Of a DNA stretch of 64,000 bases, positions 51,526 through 62,724 are shown one piece after another; within the stretch, counting starts at the first letter, position 1, and each line of letters opens with the position of its first letter. The translations under genes were made by a program, and so were the position numbers. The notes under the pieces are model-generated. The model ran no database searches, had not been told where the DNA came from, and saw only the letters and a list, made by a program, of their open reading frames with translations. This DNA comes from Luidia sarsii (lineage: Eukaryota > Echinodermata > Asteroidea > Paxillosida > Luidiidae), in NCBI GenBank assembly GCA_949987565.1, contig OX465120.1, forward strand, positions 4,328,587-4,392,586. The letters are read 5' to 3'.

Positions 51526-52583
51526 TGATTTGAAGTAATTTTTCAACAAATCAATTACCCCACTATTCCCTTAACCTACACTGTGTTGGGAGCAACTAAC
51601 ATTAACTGGGTTTATTTTTTGCCCGACATTTATTTCTGCATTTCCGAGTAGGTATACCAGTACCGTGTGCATTGCCTGCCCATTATTCATAGCTAGAAAA
51701 TGGGGGAGGGTTAGAATTATACAACGGAGGAAGTTGATAAGTTTGAAGGACCATACTTAAGACCTACACTTGAGCACGAAACGGGACCCAGTCTGCTCGC
51801 GAAACGTCCCCGGGAGATCGCGTTTCTATCCCCGACAACCTTCGCTCTCTTTTTGGACGCCCCTTCTTTTCTTCTCTCTCTCCGTCGCTGCCCTTATTAA
51901 AACATTTTGAAGACTGGGATAGCGTTTCGACGTTTCTGTCCTCAGGCAGGGCTGGGTAAGAAGATACGTGTGTCTGATTGGAGATGTCGGACAACATTAA
52001 AAGTAAAGTGGTGCACCCCCGGGCTCTTGTATCGTGCTACATCTATAGGTGCGGCCAGTTTTAATGAAAACCACTTTTTTAAAGACTCACTGAGTTCAGA
52101 GAAATACTACCGAAACGACAGATGAAACTGCCAAGAGTTCCTGCTCAAAGATCAGAGATACAAAAATGGAAATGAAACTAGGATCAGTTGCACGTATATC
52201 AAAATCTTGATTGTACACAAGAATACTGTCCGACAGGAGTAACGTTGGGCGACTTTTGTGCGCAAATTTAGATGACTTTTTTTTTTGTAAAGTTTTGCAC
52301 CCCCTTATTTCAGTGTTTTCAATTCAGGCCGTGTGCTGTCCGTACTAAGGACCGTCACAGATCTACCATTTAAAGCATGTGAAAGTATCATTCCATGTGC
52401 GTTGGTGATATTCTATTGAACAAAGTGGTCCGTTAAAAACAAACCAAAATAGTACTCCTCTCTTTCCCACTTCAAATATATAAGTTGAGAATACATTTGA
52501 AAACACTTACGGGCTTGTAGAAATCCGAATAACAAAGTAATCATTGTGAGTCCTTTATAGTGGAAGTTTAGGGGTAACCCCAT
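51526..52583. other. Unannotated sequence with one retroelement-like motif
   Basis: On the - strand at about 51915-51960, GCCTGAGGACAGAAACGTCG followed by AAACGC resembles the core order of retroelement tails (CTGANGA ... GAAAC). Nothing else is supported. Confidence 0.35.
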
Positions 52584-52587
52584 TTAA

Positions 52588-52929
52588 AGCCCCTACACAA
52601 CATTGGTTGGATGATCCAACATATGCATGAAATAGCACACCTATGAAAATTTCAGCTCAATCCGCCAACCGAGTATCGAGACAATCGTGAAAATCGCTTC
52701 ATTTGTTTCGCGTAAATGCAGCATTCAATGCCGTACTGTTCCGAAAAAAAGTTTAGATCTCGGTGAGACGTAAAATGTTTCTTTTACTCTTTTCTCCCAA
52801 AATACAACATTTTAGGCAGAAATATTTCAATGCGAGGTTTCTACTATAACCATCTTCAAACTGTATACGTTTCATGTAAATCTGTGATCATTTCTGTTTT
52901 TTTGATCTTACCAATGCTGTTTAGGGGCT
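52588..52929 (+). mobile_element. TTAA-flanked MITE, copy 4
   Basis: 342 bp with TTAA on both sides (52584-52587 and 52930-52933). Left end AGCCCCTACACAACATTGG; right end CCAATGCTGTTTAGGGGCT. Confidence 0.9.
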
Positions 52930-52933
52930 TTAA

Positions 52934-53750
52934 GATATTGTATTGAGACGGAGTGTGGCTCTGACTGTTTGAGATAATGTATGGTACTCCGCCAGTCGTC
53001 ATCAGATTCCATCTAGCACTGTGCGTGATCATTGAGGCATGTAAAGTAGGAGCATTCCCACAGCCGATTGCACGAAACACTATATGCTTTATGGCGTAGC
53101 TCCACTTACTCCGTATGTTAGTGCGCACTCTGCGCAACAACTGTCTTGATAACGAATTTTACAAAAGTTACGCACTATCGCGATAGGGCTCAAATCAGTG
53201 ACTTGCACCATTATAATATGTGGCGTCTCGTCTTTAGGTGACTAAGTCGTTGCTATACACGTCGTAATACGGCGTTGTTTCTAAGTGAGTCAAATGTGGG
53301 GCAACATAAAACAAAAACCACCGTCAGTGAAAGAATTAAAAATATAACCTACGGGAAAAACGAGATATTTGATACACCTACATTGGGTATAGACATTAGA
53401 GATGGGGCTCTCGGCCAATCAAACGCGCTCTACCTGCACTTCATACCATAAGCTCCCTAGCGACCCTTAAGGGGTTGTGACCGTTTGCATCTATGGCGTG
53501 AACTGATTATGTTATCAAGAAAACAGTTCGCCAGTTTGTCCCGTAATTGGTGCCATTCGGCGGATAACATATGCTATATCTACTGTCTGAAACTAAATAT
53601 TGACCAGTTTACATGGATCGATGATATTGCGATCCTTTCGGGATCTTTCTCTAAGGCTGGGATCGAAAAGTCGTTTCTGAAAGTTGACTCGATTTTAAAA
53701 AATAACTGAAAACTTAAACTGAAACTGTAACTGAAAACAGCTGAGTACTC
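52934..53750. other. Unannotated sequence
   Basis: A motif like GCGATCCTTTCGGGATCTTT at 53628-53650 could be a decayed PLE tail. No gene recognised. Confidence 0.3.
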
Positions 53751-53752
53751 AC

Positions 53753-53846
53753 CTGTAGGTGGGACTAGTCGGGTCTGGCTGTAGAAGCTGGAGTGTCGCT
53801 GGGGTCCGCCTCCTGCGGCCTGCTGATGAACAGGGTATAGACCCGG
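53753..53846 (-). CDS. Candidate coding exon, unknown product
   Basis: On the - strand a long pyrimidine tract and CTGACCGTAG precede a 94-nt exon that ends CCTACAG|GTGAGT. Both splice signals are close to consensus. Two frames are open. One encodes PGLYPVHQQAAGGGPQRHSS then FYSQTRLVPPT, which looks protein-like; the other is Arg/Thr/Pro-rich. I cannot identify the product. About 450-800 bp further upstream on the same strand is a CpG-rich block with NRF1-type motifs (54280-54560) that could be the promoter of this transcript. No partner exon could be confirmed. Confidence 0.4.
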
Positions 53847-54279
53847 CTACGGTCAGAGAACGGGAGGGATAGAGAGAGAGAGAGAGCGGAAGAGTGATCG
53901 ATGCGTGTGAGAGACAGCGAGTGCGGTGTCGGTAGCCCTGTTGATCTCTCGAGGAGCCCGCCGAAAGTGAAGTGGGTACCGCCCCAGCGAGCACGGCCTT
54001 TTTATACGCCTGGAGCCACGGCACGTATCACTGCCGTGCGCTTGCTTTCCGAGATTCGCCGCTCCGTTGACGGAAAACAAGTCCGGTACGGCCTGTCTAT
54101 AATGCAGTCACACTTCCTGGTATTTTTTTTGTGGTACCCGCTGCCCCTGTTTTAATTTTTACAAAACCACACTCGGTACTTGCACAATCGCGGCTCCACG
54201 CCAATTAGAAACTTCTGGTCTGTTTTTTGTCTCTTTTTGTTTTTTTCTTCCTCTCTTTCATTCTCTTGTTTGATTGCGC

Positions 54280-54560
54280 ATCGTGTGCGATGACGCGGCA
54301 GTCGTCAGCCCGGCAGAAAGGAGTCGGTCTGCCCATGCGCGAATGCCCGGCCGCGTCACCGCATCGCCGCTGCACTCGGTCAGCCGCAGAGCGTGGATGG
54401 GAAGGGAATGCTTCTTCTGCGCATGCGCGCAACCCATCCCGACTGCGGGCGCTCTCCCGTAGTGTAGACGTTGGACCAAGTGATCTATGCATCTGTGCTT
54501 CTCTCGTTTCGCTCGCATCAGGAAGCACTGGGCAAACGAGGGGCGTGGTGTATAGGGGGC
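54280..54560. promoter_or_regulatory. CpG-rich block with NRF1-like palindromes
   Basis: High density of CpG compared with neighbouring DNA. TGCGCATGCGCGC at 54419-54431 and CCCATGCGCGA at 54332-54342 match the NRF1 binding consensus YGCGCAYGCGCR closely or partly. Such blocks often mark promoters. Direction and target are unknown. The - strand candidate exon at 53753-53846 is the nearest gene-like feature. Confidence 0.35.
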
Positions 54561-55785
54561 GTGCAACGCTCTGTTATTCAGCGCGTGAAATCTGGGCAGA
54601 CGCGCGGTAAAAGGTCGTTATATTTAGAAGCAATTGATTTTGTTTGTCCCCGACGCGTGATATATACTCGGGACAGGATTTTTTTTATTTCCTTCTCGTT
54701 TAGCTCGCTTCGTTTTCGCGCCAAAAAACAAAACCAAACAAGGGGCAACTGAGGAAATGGAACATTTGGGATTCGATAATAGGGGCATTTTATTTACTGG
54801 CAGTCTGCTGAGTCGTGCGTGCTTGTTCAGACCCCGAGCATCAAAACTCAAATGTCTCTTTGCTGGACACAACAGTCCGCCCAGAAAAAAAAACCTCCCC
54901 GATCGTTGACGATTTTGCTATTAATGGCGGAGGCGTAATCCGATCTGTCGTAAGCGTCGGCCCAATTCCATGGAATGGGCGACATTATTTTCTTGTCTAT
55001 TTTCTTGTGTTTGGTCGTGCGAGGTGGTGTAGCGAACATTTAAAGGGAAATCTGTGCAGCTCCTCGGTGTCAACACGCTCCCTAGTCCTCCAATACTTTG
55101 GTCAAGGTAGTACCCGTACCCGCACAGCGAGCGCGCTTGGTCCGCACTGTCCGACAATTTTTTTTAAGGCAGCTAGGGGAGCATGTTGACGTTGAAGAGC
55201 GTGTTAACACCAAGGAGCTGCATAGATGTCCGTGTATCTGAAACACCACCCTAAGCATGAACGTGAACGTGAAGGAAGACACTGATGAGGGCTGGGACAT
55301 AGGAAGGGATTTAGATTTAAACAATGACTACAGAACGTAAGCATGTGAGCTTCATAAAGATAGCATCAAGAGCTAGATCATGACTAAAAACAAGAACAGT
55401 GGCTCGAATGAGAACGTGAACGTAAACGTGATCTTGAAGGTGAACATAGACGTTCCAAGCACTCACTAATTTTTGTGTCCTTGTGGAGATATTGCTTTGT
55501 TCTCGTGCACTGTACAACCGAGTGAGACACGATGTTTAAAAATGCTCCCACTTCAACCACATGCACTAGAAATTTGGACCGTATGTCCCTAAATACTTCA
55601 AATTGTGACGGATTCTTACTCATCACACATTTCCTGGATTTGAGTCATTTCCAAATACCAGTTTCGTGAAATCCTTGTGGAGACCTATAGACCGTTACAA
55701 TTTCCCTGTGTATTCAACCTTTTGGACTAGGTCTCCACAAGGCACTAGATTCACGCCCACTACTGACAGTCATAATTATGTGGAC
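54561..55785. other. Unannotated sequence
   Basis: Several frames without recognisable domains. 55250-55460 has repeated GAACGTGAACGTG-like hexamers, a possible degraded short tandem repeat. Confidence 0.3.
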
Positions 55786-55789
55786 AAAC

Positions 55790-56996
55790 ACAAACTCCAA
55801 ACCCCAAACCAAAAACCCCAAACCAAAAACCAAAAACCCCAAATGAAAAAACCCAAACCCCAAACCAAAAACCCCCAAAACCCCAAACCCCAAACCCCAA
55901 ACCCAAAACCCCAAACCAAAAACCAAAAACCCCAAATGAAAAAACCCAAACCCCAAACCAAAAACCCCCAAAACCCCAAACCCCAAACCCCAAACCAAAA
56001 ACCCCAAACCCCAAACCCCAAACCCCAAACCCCAAACCAAAAACCCCAAACCCAAAACCCAAAACCCCAACCCCCAAACCCCAAACCCCAAACCCCAAAC
56101 CCCAATCCAAAAACCCCAAACCACAAGCCAAACATTCCCAAACCCCAAACCAAAAACCCCAAACCCCAAACCCCAAACCCCAAACCCCAAACCCCAAACC
56201 CCAAACCCCAAACCCCAATCCAAAAACCCCAAACCACAAGCCAAAAATTCCCAAACCCCAAACCAAAAACCCCAAACCCCAAACCCCAAACCCCAAACCC
56301 CAAACCCCAAACCCCAAACCAAAAACCCCAAACCAAAAACCACAAACCCCAAACCCCAAACCAAAAACCAAAAACCCCAAACCAAAAACCAAAAACCAAA
56401 AACCAAAAACCAAAAACCAAAAACCAAAAACCAAAAACCAAAAACCAAAAACCAAAAACCAAAAACCAAAAACCAAAAACCAAAAACCAAAAACCAAAAA
56501 CCAAAAACCCCCCAAACCCCAAACCCCAAACCAAAAACCCCCAAAACCCCAAACCCCAAACCCAAACCCCAAACCCCAAACCCCAAACCCCAAACCCCAA
56601 ACCCCAAACCCCAAACCCCAAACCCCAAACCCCAAACCCCAAACCCCAAACCCCAAACCCCAAACCCCAAACCCCAAACCCCAAACCCCAAACCCCAAAC
56701 CCCAAACCCCAAACCCCAAACCCCAAACCCCAAACCCCAAACCCCAAACCCCAAACCCCAAACCCCAAACCCCAAACCCCAAACCCCAAACCCCAAACCC
56801 CAAACCCCAAACCCCAAACCCCAAACCCCAAACCCCAAACCCCAAACCCCAAACCCCAAACCCCAAACCCCAAACCCCAAACCCCAAACCCCAAACCCCA
56901 AACCCCAAACCCCAAACCCCAAACCCCAAACCCCAAACCCCAAACCCCAAACCCCAAACCCCAAACCCCAAACCCCAAACCCCAAACCCCAAAACT
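55790..56996. repeat. CCCCAAA/TTTGGGG telomere-like tandem array
   Basis: About 1.2 kb. The right part (56566-56992) is an almost perfect array of some 60 CCCCAAA heptamers. The left part mixes CCCCAAA with CCAAAAA heptamers and carries larger duplications: a block containing AAATGAAAAAACCCAAA repeats at a 93-bp offset (55841, 55934), and one containing CAATCCAAAAACCCC repeats at a 113-bp offset (56103, 56216). The - strand (TTTGGGG)n can form G-quadruplexes. All frames stay open since the heptamer has no stops. Confidence 0.97.
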
Positions 56997-56999
56997 CTG

Positions 57000-58990
57000 A
57001 AACCATGAGGCTGATTATTTTTTTAAAAGTTGCATCGAATTGAGCTCGGCCTGTCGAAATAAGTTCACCAGTGAATAGGACCACCAACAATAAAACACTT
57101 TTAAACAGACACCATCAAACAATAGCGATGCTTCAAAGCATGTACACTGTACTTATAAAACTCGTAAGTTAAGATATGTCTTACTGTATTGGTGTGGAAA
57201 CCAAGCCATCTTACAATCGCCCATTGGTGAGAACGAGGTGCAATATCGCCCACACGCTTGAGTAAAAATCAGCATTCAAACCACGAGAAAGCTTGGGAAC
57301 CCTTGGTGTCTGCTTAAACGATTGAGGGCGCTATGCATCTAATTCACTATTGAAAATCAAATAGCATTATTCTTTGCTATGATGACATCATCGAGTTTAA
57401 TAGTGGCGTGACAGTCCAGTGATACGCAACCGTTTCTTTCTCATTAGAACCGCATAATACGTGCGTAACAAAAACTACCAAGCATTCGTTATCTTTCTTT
57501 TGGATTTTTTTGCTTTGAAAAGAAGGTCACTTGGCCAACTGTGGAGGCATCGAAAAAATGTGTCCAGGGACCGTTTGTTACCCTTTGGCAGACCGATGAT
57601 AGTCGCTCAACTTTCCGGACAAACCGTGACCTGTTACGCCGATCCGGCGTAAAACGTATGCTCCCTTGACGCAATGTGACAAAAACAAAAATCCTGTTTT
57701 TTTTAGACAGAAAAAAGGCGGGAATTTTACGACATAACGGGTTTGATTTCTGGACAGGGATGGGGGAGACAAGGTCTGCAGCTATCTCAGTCTTTGATGG
57801 AAAAACTCCCCCACGCCTTGTGCACGATGAAAAGTTGATGTCCAATCTGTTTGGGGAAACGCCAGGCGGCTGTTCCGTGAACGTCTGGTAGATGCTACGG
57901 CCATTTTGTACACTAAACACCTTTGTCCAATTTACCCCAATACTAACAACACAGACGATCAGTCTGATTCGATTTGCCCCAGCCTTTGTGCTGTTAGCAC
58001 TTTGAGGAAGGTGAATGTGTCTTTACAGAAGAAAGTCCTTGTCCGACCCAATAAACATACGGCTGTTTCATGTACCGGTATACCAGTGTCGACGCATTGA
58101 ACAAAATACATCAGAGGTACCAGCATTTTACAGCTAATTGTTTGAATTACCACAAATGAACATGGCATTGTGGAAAAGCAAGAGAATGTAGATATATAAG
58201 CGTTGTCTCTGACTATTCTTAACAAGGGCGAATCTGTGGAGGTGAATTGATAATGGAACAGCCGTTGGACTCGGCCTTCGACACTGCCCGTGTCAATCAC
58301 TACAGTGTGATTCGTTAGCAACCGCCTCGTCGTGGACAATATGACGAGTATCGCCAGGCGCGCGCATCAGTTACCGTGGAGGCGCCAGATTAACGAGGAC
58401 TCGCGATCGCTTATTCTCGGCACTGGGCGAAACATCGCATACCGTCTATAATAATAATCATTATGCAGTCGCCATGTGGGCGGTATTTTAGCCTCTGGAC
58501 CAATCAAAACGCAGCTTTTTACCTCATTAGCATACGTCACGAGCCAGATTTCAGTTTGAGTTTAAGTTCCCAGTTAGACCTATCTAATCGTGGAGGAGAA
58601 AGGGTGACTTCACTCTGTACCCACCTCGATCCCAAACGCTCCCGTTTCTGCGCATAGACTAGACGGTATTAAGCTAAACCAAGGGATCGTTTTGGACAAG
58701 GCTTTGGCTGTCACGTCCATGCAGCTAAACTGATAAAAAGCTTGTATGTGGAGACCCCCAGGGTAAAGAATGGTGGGTGTAGAAACGTCACCATAGATAT
58801 TAAAGCGTTACACGTTTTGGAAGGCCAGGCGTTTTGATCCTCGCATAAGTTTTTTCGAAGGCATTCAGTCTTCTGGTGGTCGTTTCCAGACCATTTCAAC
58901 ATAAAGTTAGTTGTGTTGGTGCGCTTTACCTGCCTATTTGTCTTGCTCATGCTTTAACTATTGATATTGGCAACGTATGGACAATTTTGT
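57000..58990. other. Unannotated sequence
   Basis: No gene recognised in 2 kb. CCAATCAAAAC at about 58500 is a CCAAT-box-like motif without other promoter evidence. Confidence 0.3.
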
Positions 58991-58994
58991 TGTA

Positions 58995-59288
58995 TCATTC
59001 TGACGGCTTGCGTCTTACGTATCCTGCAGTCTGAGAGATCTTTGGGGGCATCACAGAAGATTTTGCAGCCAGTCTCCTCCATCCCTCTCTGTCCTCTGCC
59101 TCTGGCATTGTCTTTTCCAGCCCCATACCCGTCCATTCACGTATGTTGTCCTCCCATTTTTTCTGTTGTCTTCCTTTTAGTGCTCTTCGTCCTGACAGCA
59201 CAGTGCCTTGCAGTGTAGTTCTGGAGAGTCCTGATGATCTTGTGCTGTGACCGTAGAATCTAGATTTCCTTTTCTTCACTTCGGCCAT
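58995..59288 (-). pseudogene. LINE C-terminal fragment of a different family
   Basis: The - strand encodes RKSRFYGHSTRSSGLSRTTL, QGTVLSGRRALKGRQQKKW, EDNIREWTGMGLEKTM and REGWRRLAAKSSVMPP. This order (YGH-x-RSSGL, LQGTV-GRR, GRQ-K-WEDNI-EWTG, W-RLAAKSS) is a common ending of non-LTR retrotransposon ORF2 proteins. The last ~20 residues depart from it, suggesting a frameshift near VMPPK. It is clearly different from the copies at 5690 and 30487. It is 5'-truncated and inactive. Confidence 0.8.
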
Positions 59289-60290
59289 ATCACTGTTTCA
59301 AAAAGTACAAGGAAATGCTTTTTCCGCCTTAATTGGAGGACAAGATATCTCATCATTGGTTCGCATTGATCGTATGTCGTGCAACGTGATGATTTGGGGC
59401 AATGAGCCAGCCACGTCTTTTCCGTCGAAGGTCCTGTGTACACTGTAGAGAGCAACCCCGATTCCCATGCAGTTTAGTGGAAAGGGTTACCAGACTATTC
59501 TGCCTATAATTATGCGGTTCATGTTGGAGCAAAACAGGACTAAAGCTCTGCTGAGCTCTGATTGAATACAAACGACAGTAGAATAACAAAGCGTTTAACA
59601 TGAACCTAAGCTAGGTCTATTTGAATCGGGTTTTTTTTGTTTCAAATTTGTAAAATATTGCAGTCTCCCTGATAAAACTCGGAAAATGTCGCTTCCCTTG
59701 TGATTGACTCTAGCAGTGTCGAACTGCTTCAATTCTCTTTGATTTGGCCCAACTCGTACTGATAGATGGAGACATGATCGCTGAAAATCTGAGAATACGG
59801 GTCGAAAATAAAAACAAACGAGTGGCCAGCACCTCTCCATGTGCTGGAATCGCGTAAGTGTCCTCCTAATTCAGAACAGCGTCAACTCCCTTTGACGGGA
59901 GCGATCCGAAATTACCATGACGCTGCAGCACTGAAAGCGGTATCCAGTTGCAATACCAACAGAAAGGTGACTCCAGTCACTCTTTTATTTTTTTTGCTTC
60001 AGTTCCATCGGTTGCTTTGATCCTCTGTGAAGGGAGGGGAATGGCAAAGCAAGAGGACCATGCAAGAGGAATTCTTATGTCCGCGCTGTCCTAAAAAAAG
60101 AAAACGACGGACGCCCACCGTGATTAACCCTCGCGGTATTAACAATACGACACCCGTGCTGTTTAACAGCGGTCTTATTTCCATTGAGTGTCTGGGAGGG
60201 CTCGCGTTTGCTCGTGTGTGAGCACCACTGTAGGGCAGGGGGCCCTGTATATGCGGGTTTCAGTCGAGATTTGGTTTGTAAGGGGAGACG
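59289..60290. other. Unannotated sequence
   Basis: Small open frames (for example 60027-60221) have no recognisable domain. Confidence 0.3.
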
Positions 60291-60306
60291 GCTGTGTGTG
60301 CGGGAA

Positions 60307-60598
60307 GCGTATTTTTTTTTTTTTTTACACCGCAGCCACAGGTTTTTCGCTCTAACGTCGTAAATTCGGCCTTGAAGAGACTACATGAAGGGTGTGTTAG
60401 GTTATCGGCCAGTTGGGACTCCCTGCGGAGGGACAGAAGGTGTTTTGTTGTCGTTGATAATGGAGATAGTTTGCCACAAAAATGAGAGACAAGTGGAAAT
60501 TCCAGCGGCCTCCCTCCTGGCTTACAGACAGCACAGTGGTAGTCTCTTTTGAAGGCCTATGGCGAACAACCTGTGGCTGCGGTGTAAAACAAATACGC
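60307..60598. mobile_element. 292-bp inverted-repeat element with 9-bp duplication
   Basis: GTGCGGGAA flanks both sides (60298-60306 and 60599-60607). Ends GCGTATTT and AAATACGC are followed by T-runs and ACACCGCAGCCACAGGTT / AACCTGTGGCTGCGGTGT. The inverted similarity includes GGCCTT-AAGAGACTAC (about 60370-60387 and 60540-60555). Probably Mutator-like, judged by the 9-bp duplication. Confidence 0.85.
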
Positions 60599-60657
60599 GT
60601 GCGGGAAAGCAAGACAGCCCTATTATACGTTCACGTCGGACATGACGTTTTCTAGAA

Positions 60658-60840
60658 CGCAGTGGCTGTTGTTACGGCAGTCGTCCGTGTGGTTCCCTGA
60701 CTTCACAGTATTTGTCAGGATTTTTAGCACTTTGAACCAGACTATCAGATAATAGACTGGTTCAACCAGCCTGCAATGCTGACGAAATACAATCAAGTCA
60801 GGGAACCACACGGACGACTGCCGTAACAACAGCCACTGCG
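60658..60840. mobile_element. 183-bp near-palindromic MITE with 9-bp duplication, copy 2
   Basis: Ends CGCAGTGGCTGTTGTTACGG and CCGTAACAACAGCCACTGCG are exact complements, and pairing continues through GTGTGGTTCCCTGACTT / AAGTCAGGGAACCACAC. The flanks are TTTCTAGAA (60649-60657) and TTTCTCGAA (60841-60849), one mismatch. Same length as the copy at 17387-17569. Confidence 0.9.
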
Positions 60841-60875
60841 TTTCTCGAAAGAACATTTTGACGTGTTATGTTTTT

Positions 60876-60933
60876 CTAAAATTTAGTGGGCCTGACGTTT
60901 CGATCCTAGCAGGACCTTTCTCAAAGGCAGAGA
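60876..60933 (-). mobile_element. Minimal 58-bp PLE tail insertion with 13-bp duplication
   Basis: GTGTTATGTTTTT occurs directly before (60863-60875) and after (60934-60946), a perfect 13-bp duplication. Between them is only the tail: on the - strand TCTCTGCCTTTGAGAAAGG, CTGCTAGGATCGAAACGTC, AGGCCCACTAAATTTTAG. Confidence 0.85.
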
Positions 60934-60946
60934 GTGTTATGTTTTT

Positions 60947-62062
60947 GTTTGTTTCGGGTGAATGGGTCTTGCCTGTGTGGTTAGGATCGTTGACGTAGCA
61001 TAACCTCGGTTAGAAAATCACATCCGCCTCTTTTGCAAAGCACCTTTCTTTTCGTTCTACTCGGTCGTGTTCATGTTTGTTTCATGGGGGATCTGGGTCG
61101 AGTGTTCGGCACAGATACATAGCGTGCGGCTGATGAATCATAGCTGTGACACTGTCGCTTCTCTCATGGTGTTAAAAGAAGACATAAACCAGGGTGGAAA
61201 CAAAATGTTGTACCGGCACCGGGTAGAAAAACCCGGCACGCAGGCAAGGGAAGGAAAACGCATATACGGTGAATTTGATTACGGGGTTACGGGAAAAAAA
61301 GGCGATAAGATCAAGGCCTATTTTGTCACGCCAGATTGACTAGTGGGTGGAGGTTAAATTCCCCACGGACGGCTCAATGGATCGCTTGGGTGGAAACGGG
61401 GGGGGGGGACACCGCGGCTCCCGCACCGCGTCGCAAAGCCTCATCCCACCGGGGCTTGATCGCTCCACTCTCCCCACGGAATCATTATGCGAGACACGCT
61501 GCTTTCTTTCCCCACTGGCCCTCCCAAATGACTCCGGCCAGAATGCCCGTTGTCCGTTCTTGTTACAATACGAATTCGCCAGGCGTAAACGGAAATAAAA
61601 CTTGTTCTTTTTCTAATGGGTTTTACAATTCTTTCACCTTACCCAGATAGCAGGCAACTGAAGGAATACTAAAAGAGAAGTTCTTCAACAATATTTTAAA
61701 ACAAGTTTCATGTTCCATATTTGTTTACGGCAATCTGATTTGGTTAATGAATAAAATACATGACAACGAGACATCGTGTGACTTTGATCACTTTTCTCCT
61801 TACCCGTAACAACCAAAATAAAAAAAAAACCTTTCATTTCAATAAAAAAAAAATATGACGAAAACAACTTGGATGAGACGGGCTTCAGTATACGTGTCTT
61901 CGTGGCTTGACTGTCTCGCTGCATTTTTAATCAATTGGTGTTTTCCTCAAATCCCAGTCCATTAAAAATTAATTTGCATCGGCTTATGATAACATGAAAT
62001 GTCATAGAGCAATATCATTCACATAGTAAACAGACTAACATGTTCGCATACGAACAATAACG
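60947..62062. other. Unannotated sequence
   Basis: The 91-codon frame at 61067-61339 and frames at 61336-61650 have no recognised domain. A G-run lies at 61400-61409. Confidence 0.3.
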
Positions 62063-62132
62063 AGGGCCTGACGTTTCGATCCTAGCAGGACCATTCTCAA
62101 AGGTCCTGCTGGGATCGAAACGCCAGGCCCTC
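62063..62132. repeat. Compact hairpin of two PLE tail cores
   Basis: GAGGGCCTGACGTTTCGATC and GCAGGACC are followed after about 10 bases by GGTCCTGC and GATCGAAACGCCAGGCCCTC. The arms of about 30 bp differ at two positions. Confidence 0.85.
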
Positions 62133-62720
62133 CTATTTTTTTTAAGTGAGATATTGTAAGGGTCACAGTTCGCGTTTCTTGAGACTAGGAATAGCTCGTT
62201 TCTGACTCGGCCTAGCAATCGTACAGCAGGCAGACAGATGGAACAGGCTGAAATGATTGTCATTAGGACTATTTTTAGGTTATTGTTCTAAAAAGCTGCA
62301 AAGGGCGGAAGTTGAACCGATCGGGAAGGTCGAATTTATACTCTGTGTATAAAACAAGACTACATTTAGAATTAATGACGGTCCTTGATGAGCTAGTGGG
62401 CTTCACTCGGGAAATCTTACTAATTATCTTCAGGACGGTCTCCACTTATAGATGACAACCTGGCGCCTGGGGACCGATTTTGCATCTCGGCTCAGCAATC
62501 CTGTTAGGGTTATTATGTTGGAGGCCTCATTATACGGTCAATTCTTTTTGTTTCAACTCGTTTCGTAGCAGTCAACGTCTATTATATTTTAGCGGCTTCT
62601 TATAGTTACAATTAAGCCTATGTCAAATTCACAATACAAAATTTCCATTGTTTTGCTTTTTGTTGTTCTGTTTTGTTTTCAAGGAAAGATAATGATTATT
62701 CAATATAGGACAAGATATCG
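62133..62720. other. Unannotated sequence
   Basis: No supported feature. Confidence 0.3.
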
Positions 62721-62724
62721 AACG

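Noticed and set aside
55790..56996. True chromosome end
   Set aside because: The array is internal, has unique sequence on both sides, and the unit TTTGGGG is not a standard animal telomere repeat.
55666..57090. Open frames of 400-458 codons on both strands
   Set aside because: Produced by a stop-free 7-bp repeat (CCCCAAA), which keeps frames open on both strands.
61067..61339. 91-codon + strand frame
   Set aside because: Slightly protein-like, but no homology, no splice signals and no neighbouring exons.
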